Source: an uncultured Saprospiraceae bacterium (GTDB taxonomy: Bacteria > Bacteroidota > Bacteroidia > Chitinophagales > Saprospiraceae). From it: a stretch of DNA of 64,000 nt. Position numbers and translations under genes: made by a program. Shown here one piece after another: positions 16,662 through 23,793 of this stretch (its first letter is position 1; each line of letters opens with the position of its first letter). The notes below the pieces were generated by a model. That model worked only from the letters and a program-made list of their open reading frames with translations, did not search any database and was not told the DNA's origin. Location: NCBI GenBank assembly GCA_937980645.1, contig CALJPQ010000027.1, positions 1 through 64,000 of the forward strand, given 5' to 3'.

Positions 16662-17993
16662 TCAGGGCTTTAGCCACGTGAACTTCAGGCATTTCACGGT
16701 ATCGCCGGTTACCCGAAACGGCTCCGCCAGTCGCAGGCCCACCACCCAGAGAATCTGGCCGTCGCCATTTTCCAACACCCAAACGCGCTCCTTTTCCACA
16801 ACGGACAGCTTCTGGTTGGTAAAAAAATCCTGCAACTTCTGGCTTTTACCACCCATACCCAACGGCTGAAAGGCATCGCCCGGGCGCCAATGGCGCAATA
16901 AGAGCGGAAAGCGCACTCGCCCAGCATCCACCACAGCCGTGTTGGCGTCGTCAGGGATGGGCCCGCCAGCCGGTGTCTCCATTAAAAATATACGGCTCCC
17001 GTCGGGTAAGCGCACCATCAGGTCGTCGGCATGCAAACGCAATACTTCCTGAGCAGCTGGCCCTTTAGCCAGCAACCACTCACCCCGCCCCACCACCACC
17101 CGAAAGCCCGACTCCGAATGCCATTCAGCGCCTGCCGAATGCCGGCTGCTCACCATTTGACGCACCTGTTCAGGCGTAAATCCGTAGGGCTGCAACAAAT
17201 CGAACAATGCATCCGCCGGAGCCGGAAGCGCCTCTACCTCTGAAATGGAAATAGCAAAAACACCCTCGCTCTCGCCAGGCTTTAGCAGACGCCTCAGCAG
17301 GTGCTGCGCATTGGCGTCAGCCGCGCGCAAATGGCGCAACGTATTGCCTGCCTGCTGGATAAACTGCGGAAAAAGCTCTTCCAAAACGGGCAAAACGCGA
17401 TGCCGCAACGCATTCCGCGTATAGTGAAGGTCGGCATTGCTGCTGTCTTCGCGCCATTCGAGGCCACATTCCCGCGCATACGCTTCTATGTCGGCGCGCG
17501 TGGCAAACAGCAAGGGCCGCACCACCCGACCACTTCGGAACGGAATACCCGCCATGCCACTCAGACCCGTACCGCGCGCAAAATGGAACAGCGCCGTCTC
17601 CACAGCGTCGTTCAAATGGTGTGCCGTGGCAATGCGCTCCCATCCCTCCTCATCGCACAGGGCCTCAAACCATTCATAGCGCAACCGGCGCGCCGCCACC
17701 TGAATAGACACACCCTCCGCCTCCGCAAAAGCACGTGTATCGAAACGACGCACGTACAACGGCAGCCCCCAGCCCTCGGCCAACACACGCACAAAACGCT
17801 CATCTTCATCCGACTCCGCCCCGCGCAACTGAAAATTCGCATGCGCCAGCGCCATAGACTGCCCGCGCACCCGAAGCAAATGCGCCAGCACTACCGAGTC
17901 CACGCCGCCACTAATAGCCACCAGCACCCGCGCCTCTGCAGGCAACAGGGCGTGCTCTGCCCAAAAGACCTCCGCTCGTTCAAATAGCGTCAT
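16662..17993 (-). CDS. tilS: tRNA(Ile)-lysidine synthase TilS
   Basis: 443 aa. PP-loop ATPase motif VLVAISGGVDSVVLAHLL near residue 30, followed by the family segments HANFQLRGAESDEDERFV, ATAHHLNDAVETALFHFARGTGLSGMAGIP and the C-terminal TilS domain (LRHWRPGDAFQPLGMGGKSQKLQDFFTNQK). It converts cytidine-34 of tRNA-Ile2 to lysidine, needed for correct AUA decoding and essential in most bacteria. Starts with ATG at 17993. Confidence 0.95.
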   Translation of the reverse strand: MTLFERAEVFWAEHALLPAEARVLVAISGGVDSVVLAHLLRVRGQSMALAHANFQLRGAESDEDERFVRVLAEGWGLPLYVRRFDTRAFAEAEGVSIQVAARRLRYEWFEALCDEEGWERIATAHHLNDAVETALFHFARGTGLSGMAGIPFRSGRVVRPLLFATRADIEAYARECGLEWREDSSNADLHYTRNALRHRVLPVLEELFPQFIQQAGNTLRHLRAADANAQHLLRRLLKPGESEGVFAISISEVEALPAPADALFDLLQPYGFTPEQVRQMVSSRHSAGAEWHSESGFRVVVGRGEWLLAKGPAAQEVLRLHADDLMVRLPDGSRIFLMETPAGGPIPDDANTAVVDAGRVRFPLLLRHWRPGDAFQPLGMGGKSQKLQDFFTNQKLSVVEKERVWVLENGDGQILWVVGLRLAEPFRVTGDTVKCLKFTWLKP

Positions 17994-18108
17994 AATAAAT
18001 AAAATGAAAATAGAAGAATGACCTCAACGCTCAGGCCGCCTCGCAGCTCGCCCAAAAATGGCGCCGTTAAAGCTATCTTCGGCCAACAATCGCTCCGAAA
18101 AAGGCAAC

Positions 18109-18140
18109 AAAAAAAGGGCTTCAACCCGTCGGTGAAGCCC
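18109..18140 (-). terminator. Rho-independent terminator on the minus strand
   Basis: Minus strand: GGGCTTCA, 9-nt loop, TGAAGCCC, then TTTTTTT. The stem is a perfect 8 bp and the T run follows at once. The nearest gene ahead of it on that strand is the short frame at 18184-18246; tilS starts downstream and argS is on the opposite strand, so the terminator implies a short transcript from here. Confidence 0.8.
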
Positions 18141-18183
18141 CGTACCTATGAACAGTTGGCGTTTTTCGGTGGAAATGGGCCGC

Positions 18184-18246
18184 TTATCGCGTGCCCGAAA
18201 TGCGAACAGTACCGTTCTTGATTTTGATTGTAACTGGTTTACTCAT
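18184..18246 (-). CDS. Candidate 20-residue small protein gene
   Basis: ATG at 18246 opens a 20-codon frame ending TAA at 18184: a basic, beta-prone peptide starting MSKPVTIKIK and ending VRISGTR. It is followed after 43 bp by a strong terminator (18109-18140). I know no family for it. Coding status is uncertain: it could be a small protein, a leader peptide or chance sequence in a small RNA. Confidence 0.3.
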   Translation of the reverse strand: MSKPVTIKIKNGTVRISGTR

Positions 18247-18462
18247 AAGCCGGTGCAGATTTAGTGAAAGATTTTGGTGAGACAAAACAAAGACTCTCAG
18301 TCGGCCTTCGGATAACAGAAACGGTAGGCAAAGGTGAGAATACGGTTGCGATATGTTAACCCAACATGAACGGATTTTTTTCGCAATTGTCGCGGATGGG
18401 CATTTCTGGGATTTTTTTTAGAAGGTAGATGGGGGGAAATGGGCAGGATTGGCACGGGGGCG

Positions 18463-18508
18463 GGATTGTGGGGGCAGGATTGTGGGGGCGGGATTGTGGG
18501 GGCGGGAT
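18463..18508. repeat. G-rich 14-bp tandem repeat upstream of argS
   Basis: Unit ggattgtgggggc(a/g) repeated three times plus a partial copy, with a degenerate relative just before it (18447-18460). Four G runs on the plus strand could allow a G-quadruplex. The surrounding stretch 17994-18562 holds only this, the small candidate gene with its terminator, the palindrome and the argS promoter. Confidence 0.85.
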
Positions 18509-18512
18509 GATT

Positions 18513-18540
18513 GTAGAGACGTTGCATGCAACGTCTCTAC
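18513..18540. repeat. Perfect 28-bp palindrome
   Basis: GTAGAGACGTTGCA followed by its exact reverse complement. The same arm occurs at 10561-10573. Palindromes with GTAGAGACG ends are familiar dispersed intergenic repeats; here it sits 22 bp ahead of the argS start. Confidence 0.92.
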
Positions 18541-18549
18541 GGGGTGGGG

Positions 18550-18557
18550 TACCTTTG
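18550..18557 (+). promoter_or_regulatory. Promoter -7 element (TACCTTTG) of argS
   Basis: Perfect match to TAnnTTTG ending 5 nt before the ATG. If used, transcription would begin at or next to the start codon, giving a leaderless or near-leaderless mRNA. Confidence 0.5.
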
Positions 18558-18562
18558 CGGGC

Positions 18563-20407
18563 ATGGATATTTTGCGGACATTACAACGGGACGTGGCGGC
18601 GGCGGTCGAACGGCTGTACGGGGAACCTGTCGCCCCAGAAAAGGTACAGATCAACCCTACCCTGCCCGAATTTACGGGCGATTATGCGGCGGTGCTGTTT
18701 CCTTTTGTCAAATTGGCCAGAAAATCGCCCGAGGCGGTAGGTGCTGAGGTAGGCGAGCTGCTCCAGCGCGAGGCGCCCTACGTGAAGGGCTACAACGTCG
18801 TCAAAGGTTTCCTGAACATCGAGCTGAAGGAGACCTTCTGGCACGAGCTTTTGCAAGAGGTACTGAGCACTCCCCACTACGGTCGCCAGCCGCGTCGGGG
18901 CGAGCGCGTCATGGTGGAGTACTCTTCGCCCAACACCAACAAGCCGCTTCATCTGGGCCACGTGCGCAACTGCCTGTTGGGCTGGTCGTGCAGCCAGATA
19001 CTGGACGCCGCCGGCTACGACGTGGTCAAGGTGCAAATCATCAACGACCGCGGCGTAGCCATTTGCAAAAGCATGCTGGCCTGGCAAAAATTTGGCGAAG
19101 GCCGCACGCCTCAATCCGAAGGCATCAAGGGCGACCATTTCGTGGGCGACTACTACGTCCTTTTTGAGCGCAAGTCGCAGGAAGAATACGAAGCCTGGCA
19201 GCAAACACCCGAAGCCCGAGCGCTCTACGAAGCCCGCCGAAAGCCCGAGCAAAGCGAAAAGGATTTTTTTAAGGAATACAAAAACCGCTGGTTCAACGAG
19301 CACTCGCGCTTAGGCGCCGAAGTGCGCGACATGCTGCTGCGCTGGGAAGCCGGCGACCCCGACACACTAGCCCTATGGCGCCAGATGAACAACTGGGTTT
19401 ATGAGGGCTTCGAGGCTACTTACGCCCAATTGGGCGTGCGCTTCGACAAAAACTACTACGAAAGCGACACCTACCTGCTGGGCAAAGACATCGTTGAGGA
19501 AGGTCTGCAAAAAGGCGTCTTTTTCAAAAAAGAAGACGGCTCCGTGTGGATTGACCTGACCGACGCCGGCCACGACCAAAAGGTAGTGCTGCGCGCCGAC
19601 GGCACGTCGGTATACATCACGCAGGACATGGGCACAGCCCGCATGCGCTACCGGGACTTCGGCTGCAAACGCATGGTCTATGTGGTGGCCGACGAGCAGA
19701 ATTACCACTTTGCCGTGCTCTTCGAGACGCTGCGCCGCTTAGGCGAACCCTATGCCGACGGGCTATACCACCTCTCTTATGGGCTGGTCGAGCTGCCCAC
19801 CGGCCGCATGAAAACGCGCGAAGGCACCGTAGTGGACGCCGACGACCTCATCGCCGAAGTGCTGCGCTTAGCACGCGAGCAGGTCGCCGAACGCGGCAGC
19901 CCCACCGAAGGCCCCGAAGCAGAGGAAAACATCCGCCGCATCGCCATGGGCGCGCTCAAATTCTTCATGATCCGCGTCCACCCTAAACGCCGCATGGTCT
20001 TCAACCCCGAAGAGTCTGTGGACCTGCAGGGCCAGACCGGCCCCTACATCCAATACTCGTGGGTGCGCATCCACGGCCTGATGCAGCGCATCGAGCACGA
20101 AAGCATTGACCTTTCAACGGCCCACCAGTACACTGACCTGCAGCCGCAAGAAAAAGAACTGCTCAAAGCCCTGCGCGAATACCCCAGCGTCGTGCTCACC
20201 GCAGCCCAGGAATACGACCCCTCGCACGTGGCTAACTACGGTTATCAGCTGGCCAAAAACTACCACCGCTTCTGGCACGACCTGCCCGTCTTCAACGCCC
20301 CCACCCCGGAGGCACGCGCCTTCCGGCTGCAGCTGAGCCGCGCCGTGGGCCAAACCCTACAATCCGCCATGCACCTGCTGGGCATCGAAATGCCCCAACG
20401 CATGTAG
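18563..20407 (+). CDS. argS: Arginine--tRNA ligase
   Basis: 614 aa, class I aminoacyl-tRNA synthetase. The ArgRS N-terminal domain is followed by VEYSSPNTNKPLHLGHVRNCLLG (HIGH-type signature HLGH near residue 131), the QDMGTA and YVVADEQNYHF segments, and the KMSKS-like RMKTREGTVVDADDL (about 415), then the DALR anticodon-binding domain with the terminal LLGIEMPQRM. It charges tRNA-Arg. The ATG at 18563 gives the family start (MDILRTLQRDV); the frame extends upstream through G-rich repeats, which are not part of the protein. Confidence 0.97.
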   Translation: MDILRTLQRDVAAAVERLYGEPVAPEKVQINPTLPEFTGDYAAVLFPFVKLARKSPEAVGAEVGELLQREAPYVKGYNVVKGFLNIELKETFWHELLQEVLSTPHYGRQPRRGERVMVEYSSPNTNKPLHLGHVRNCLLGWSCSQILDAAGYDVVKVQIINDRGVAICKSMLAWQKFGEGRTPQSEGIKGDHFVGDYYVLFERKSQEEYEAWQQTPEARALYEARRKPEQSEKDFFKEYKNRWFNEHSRLGAEVRDMLLRWEAGDPDTLALWRQMNNWVYEGFEATYAQLGVRFDKNYYESDTYLLGKDIVEEGLQKGVFFKKEDGSVWIDLTDAGHDQKVVLRADGTSVYITQDMGTARMRYRDFGCKRMVYVVADEQNYHFAVLFETLRRLGEPYADGLYHLSYGLVELPTGRMKTREGTVVDADDLIAEVLRLAREQVAERGSPTEGPEAEENIRRIAMGALKFFMIRVHPKRRMVFNPEESVDLQGQTGPYIQYSWVRIHGLMQRIEHESIDLSTAHQYTDLQPQEKELLKALREYPSVVLTAAQEYDPSHVANYGYQLAKNYHRFWHDLPVFNAPTPEARAFRLQLSRAVGQTLQSAMHLLGIEMPQRM

Positions 20408-20428
20408 CGCATTTTTTCGCCCCTCGCT

Positions 20429-20457
20429 TTTGGCCGCGCAAACTTTCCATAACTTTG
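20429..20457 (+). promoter_or_regulatory. Promoter with -33 (TTTG) and -7 (TAACTTTG) boxes
   Basis: TTTG at 20429-20432, 17 bp spacer, TAACTTTG at 20450-20457. This is a good match to the Bacteroidota sigma-70 promoter, 58 nt before the ATG of the TPR membrane protein. Confidence 0.65.
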
Positions 20458-20515
20458 CACGCCTTTTTGCAAAGAGGGCGACTTTGGATTATTGCTGACA
20501 ATTTTTTTCAAAAAA

Positions 20516-21238
20516 ATGGCAAAACGCAAGACGAATCAGACGGAAGAACTGCCCGTAGTGGACGTAGAAGAAGTGCAGAGCAGCAGCGGCAACGGCCTGG
20601 CCGCCCTGTGGAACGACCTCAAACACCGCCAGGATATCTTCATGTACGTACTGGGCGGCCTGGCCCTCATCGTGCTGGGCTGGTGGGGCTACAAAGTGCT
20701 CATCGTAGAGCCGCAGCAAAAAGATGCCGTCAACGCCATGTGGCAGGCCCAACGCGCCTTCGAGCGCGACTCCTTCCGCTTAGCCTTAGAAAACCCCGGC
20801 GGTGGCTACGACGGCTTCTTGGGCATCATTGACAAATACGGCAGCAGCAAAGCCGGCAACCTGGCCCGCTACTACGCCGGCATCAGCTACCTGCAGCTGG
20901 GCGAATTTGACAACGCCATCAAATACTTAGAAGACTTCGACGCCGACGGCGACCTGCTGCCCATCCTCAAATACGGCGCTTTAGGCGACGCCTATTCGGA
21001 AAAGCAAGACTACGACAAGGCGCTAAAAATGTATGAAAAGGCCTCGAAGGTCGGCAACCACCCGCAATTAGCCGCCTATTACCTGAAAAAACTCGGCATG
21101 CTCTACGAGTATCGGGGCAACAAAGAAGCCGCTATAGCCGCTTACGAGCGCCTGCGCCGCGACTTCGCCGACCAGTCTATACCCGATTGGCGCGACATCG
21201 AAAAGTATATCTACCGCGCTGGCGGCGGCAATCAGTAA
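20516..21238 (+). CDS. TPR-containing inner-membrane protein (YfgM-like)
   Basis: 240 aa. A short charged N-terminus, one transmembrane helix (IFMYVLGGLALIVLGWWGYKVLI, residues about 42-64), then TPR units in the periplasm (ARYYAGISYLQLGEFDNAIKYLED, KYGALGDAYSEKQDYDKALKMYEKAS, YYLKKLGMLYEYRGNKEAAIAAYERLR). The topology resembles YfgM, an ancillary SecYEG/periplasmic-chaperone factor, though Bacteroidota members are poorly studied. ATG at 20516 (MAKRKTN) is preferred over TTG at 20492. It has its own promoter just after argS. Confidence 0.8.
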   Translation: MAKRKTNQTEELPVVDVEEVQSSSGNGLAALWNDLKHRQDIFMYVLGGLALIVLGWWGYKVLIVEPQQKDAVNAMWQAQRAFERDSFRLALENPGGGYDGFLGIIDKYGSSKAGNLARYYAGISYLQLGEFDNAIKYLEDFDADGDLLPILKYGALGDAYSEKQDYDKALKMYEKASKVGNHPQLAAYYLKKLGMLYEYRGNKEAAIAAYERLRRDFADQSIPDWRDIEKYIYRAGGGNQ

Positions 21239-21275
21239 AGCACCTTTCCAACCACCCTACGCCCTTTGAGGCGAT

Positions 21276-21324
21276 ATGCCTGCAAAACGCGACATCACAG
21301 CGATTTTGTAGGCATTATTTTCTT
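21276..21324 (+). terminator. Hairpin with T-rich tail after the TPR gene
   Basis: ATGCCTGCAAAACGC pairs with GCGATTTTGTAGGCAT (one wobble, one bulge) and is followed by TATTTTCTT. The stop codon of the convergent glycosidase-like gene begins in its right arm. Confidence 0.5.
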
Positions 21325-22937
21325 AACAACACACTGTTGGCAGCGGCACCGGTGTCTGTCCACAGATGGAAGTAGTACATGCCGGCAGGCCAGGAGGCCA
21401 GGTATAGAAAGTCCTCCTGCTCGCCCGCCAGCGGGCCGAGCCTTGTTTCCGAATGCACCTGTTGGCCCAACGCATTGTACACCGCGAGGTGCACCGCAGA
21501 GGGTTGCGCAAGCGCGTAGTGCAGCACGGCAAAGTCCTGAGCAGGGTTTGGGCTGAGGCGCAGGTCAGAGAGCACCTGTGGCGGCTCGCCCACGGCCACA
21601 CTCCCGATTTCTTCGACGAGGATGGGGGTTTGCGTCAGGTCGGCGAACAGGTATTCGCCCTGCGCCACATCGTAGGTTTGCACTTGAAAGACAGCGCTAT
21701 CGCCGTTGTTGAACAGGGCAACAGGTACGGTCGTCGTTACCAAAATGCGTTGGGCCTGAATGCCCTGGAGCCGATAGGGCTGGCGGTCGGGGCTCCAGAG
21801 CACCCATTTGTTGCGCCCGTTGACCACGAAGCGCACAGCCCACACGCCTGCACCACCTGCCGTGTTGTCGTCGGTTACCTGGCCCTGGTGCTCCAAATAA
21901 ACGGCGCTGAAGGTGCTGATGCGTTCATTGAGCAGGCGATAGGCGTGAAAGGCTTTCTTTTTGCGGCCCTGTACGTTGAACAGGCCAAACTCGCCCCAAC
22001 CGTTCAGATCGCCGTTGCTCCAGCCGGTATGCCACAGCACGACTTCGGCACCCTTAGCCCACAGCAGGCAGTGGCGCCGCCACACGTCAGCAGCCTGTTC
22101 GTCAGGCGAAGAGTAGGCGGGCGTAATAGGCGAAGTGTTGAAAGAGGAAATGCTCGTCTCCGTTATCCAAATAGGCTTATTCAGCTGGTATTGTTGTAAG
22201 ATTGTGTGAACACTGTCGAAGTGCGCCGGCAGCGTCCACCAGGCATTGTAGTCGTGGTAATTCATAATGTCGAAAAAAGCACCGCCGCCCACCCCCAAAA
22301 GGCCACGCAACCAATGGAACGAAAGCGACATCGGATAGGTGCAGCACGTGCCTACTAGCCCGGGCAAAAGCACCTGCGCCGACGGGTCGGCAGCTTTGAT
22401 CCACTGATAATTGTAGCGCAGGAAATCGCGCTTCGCCGCCATGCCGGGTGGCAACCCTGGCGGCGGCAGGGCATGCTCAATTTCATTGGCCAACTCCCAG
22501 TAGCGCGTTGCGTGCTTGTAGCGGCTTACCGTCGTCAGCACGTAGTCTTTGGCAAAAACGCTGTCGCCCGCCGGGTCCCAATAGCACTGAAATGGGTTAG
22601 AGCAGGCCAACCACGGCGTTTGCAGGCCCACGGTGTCGTTGCCCATCATCGAATACAGCGTGCCGATGGGCGTCAGGCTATGCCCGTTGAAAAAAGCCGA
22701 GTCGCTGCGCGTGAAATTCCACTGATTATCCGCCGGCTCCACCTGTCGCCAGTGCACGTCAGCGAAGGTCATTTGCCGAATGGCGCCCGCACCACTCTGC
22801 TCCATTAATGATAGATAATGGTCTATGCTGACCAGATCGGGGCGAAAAAACGGAAAGTTAACGCCCGTGCGAAACGGAGGCTGAGCCAGGCAAAAGCCCG
22901 CCCAAAGAAGCAGGGCGAGGATTGAGAATGGTTTCAT
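21315..22937 (-). CDS. Secreted glycosidase-like (TIM-barrel) protein with T9SS type A sorting domain
   Basis: 540 aa. Signal peptide (LLLWAGFCLAQ), then a clan GH-A-like (beta/alpha)8 region: the acid/base candidate lies in HATRYWELANEIEH (NE pair, residue about 150) and the nucleophile candidate in KPIWITETSIS (about 258), spaced as in retaining GH-A enzymes. A beta domain follows, then the type A sorting domain (LRLSPNPAQDFAVLHYAL, AVYNALGQQVHSE, WPAGMYYFHLW, ending VLLRK). It is likely exported by the T9SS and attached to or released from the surface. Substrate and GH family cannot be set from sequence alone. Confidence 0.78.
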   Translation of the reverse strand: MKPFSILALLLWAGFCLAQPPFRTGVNFPFFRPDLVSIDHYLSLMEQSGAGAIRQMTFADVHWRQVEPADNQWNFTRSDSAFFNGHSLTPIGTLYSMMGNDTVGLQTPWLACSNPFQCYWDPAGDSVFAKDYVLTTVSRYKHATRYWELANEIEHALPPPGLPPGMAAKRDFLRYNYQWIKAADPSAQVLLPGLVGTCCTYPMSLSFHWLRGLLGVGGGAFFDIMNYHDYNAWWTLPAHFDSVHTILQQYQLNKPIWITETSISSFNTSPITPAYSSPDEQAADVWRRHCLLWAKGAEVVLWHTGWSNGDLNGWGEFGLFNVQGRKKKAFHAYRLLNERISTFSAVYLEHQGQVTDDNTAGGAGVWAVRFVVNGRNKWVLWSPDRQPYRLQGIQAQRILVTTTVPVALFNNGDSAVFQVQTYDVAQGEYLFADLTQTPILVEEIGSVAVGEPPQVLSDLRLSPNPAQDFAVLHYALAQPSAVHLAVYNALGQQVHSETRLGPLAGEQEDFLYLASWPAGMYYFHLWTDTGAAANSVLLRK

Positions 22938-23228
22938 GCTGTGTCCCTTTGCTACTATGACAGGAAGAAGTACCTGTGGTTTACTCGCAACACCGATGTG
23001 TGGCTATGACTGCCCCGACCAGGAAGGCACATAAAGGTGCCTGCCTCGGAGTTTCCCGGCATCTCCAATGGCTAAAAAAGGTCGCCAGGATATGACCCGC
23101 CTTTGCTCAGCGACTTTTAAAACGTTTACGGGATAAGTCGAGCATTTTTTTAAAAAACTGAAAACCAGAGCATTAAACACCTTTTGCTCAGCGGCTGAAA
23201 CTTTTTTAGGAAAAAACAAGTACTTTGC
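22938..23228. other. Non-coding stretch between divergent genes, with a short direct repeat
   Basis: AT-rich toward the right. TTTGCTCAGCG occurs twice, at 23101-23111 and 23183-23193. Candidate control region for the glycosidase-like gene (leftward) and padR (rightward); no convincing gene seen. Confidence 0.5.
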
Positions 23229-23261
23229 ATTACAAGGTAATCGTTATTACACTTATCTTTG
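23229..23261 (+). promoter_or_regulatory. Candidate PadR operator overlapping the padR promoter
   Basis: ATTAC-AAG-GTAAT-CGTT-ATTAC (23229-23250) forms two interlocked inverted repeats sharing the middle GTAAT, directly ahead of the -7 element TATCTTTG (23254-23261). PadR-like regulators often repress their own operon from such sites; binding here is inference. Confidence 0.5.
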
Positions 23262-23330
23262 TCTCGGCAAGTGGATGAATAAACAAGGAACGGTGCCCGT
23301 CAAGGGTGTATAAAAGCAAAAGCAAGACAC

Positions 23331-23744
23331 ATGGATTTGGAAAATGCAAAAGCGCAGATGCGCAAGGGCGTGTTGGAGATGTGCGTGCTGGCGGTAGTGG
23401 CCGAACGCGAGACCTACCCGCCGGAGATCATCGAGCGCCTGGAGAGCGTCAATCTGCCAATGAAAGAGGGTACCCTGTACCCGTTGCTGGTGCGCCTGAA
23501 GAGCGACGGTTTGGTGGACTACGTCTGGCGCGAGGGCATCAAGGGGCCGCCGCGCAAATACTTCGCCATTACGGAGGATGGCCGCGCGTTTCTGGGCGAG
23601 TTGGCCGCCAGCTGGCGCGAGCTGGTCAGCGCTGTGGATAGAACGCTGGCGTTGCCCTCCAGCCGACAGGCTCCCTCGCCTGGCGACCCGCCGCCACTGC
23701 TGCACATCGAGCCGCAGCAGCCGTTTGACGATGAGCGCTCATGA
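23331..23744 (+). CDS. PadR-family transcriptional regulator
   Basis: 137 aa. Winged-helix PadR domain: KGVLEMCVLAVVAERETYPPEIIERL, then MKEGTLYPLLVRLKSDGLVDYVWR (recognition helix and wing) and PPRKYFAITEDGRAFLGELAASW. The Pro/Ser-rich tail (about residues 108-137) is not conserved in the family. Usually a dimeric repressor that senses small molecules or envelope stress. It lies 49 bp upstream of a PspC-domain membrane protein on the same strand; this pair is common in Bacteroidota and suggests PadR controls the membrane protein and itself. Confidence 0.92.
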   Translation: MDLENAKAQMRKGVLEMCVLAVVAERETYPPEIIERLESVNLPMKEGTLYPLLVRLKSDGLVDYVWREGIKGPPRKYFAITEDGRAFLGELAASWRELVSAVDRTLALPSSRQAPSPGDPPPLLHIEPQQPFDDERS

Positions 23745-23793
23745 CCATGACAACAAAAACAATTCTCTACCCACCATTCAACAAAACAGAGCA

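Noticed and set aside
18018..18221. Plus-strand 67-codon frame downstream of tilS
   Set aside because: Low-complexity Lys/Arg/Pro composition, runs through the minus-strand terminator, no family features.
23578..23793. Upstream extension of the PspC protein frame
   Set aside because: It lies over padR in another frame; conserved sequence begins at MNKIMQINLGG (23794).
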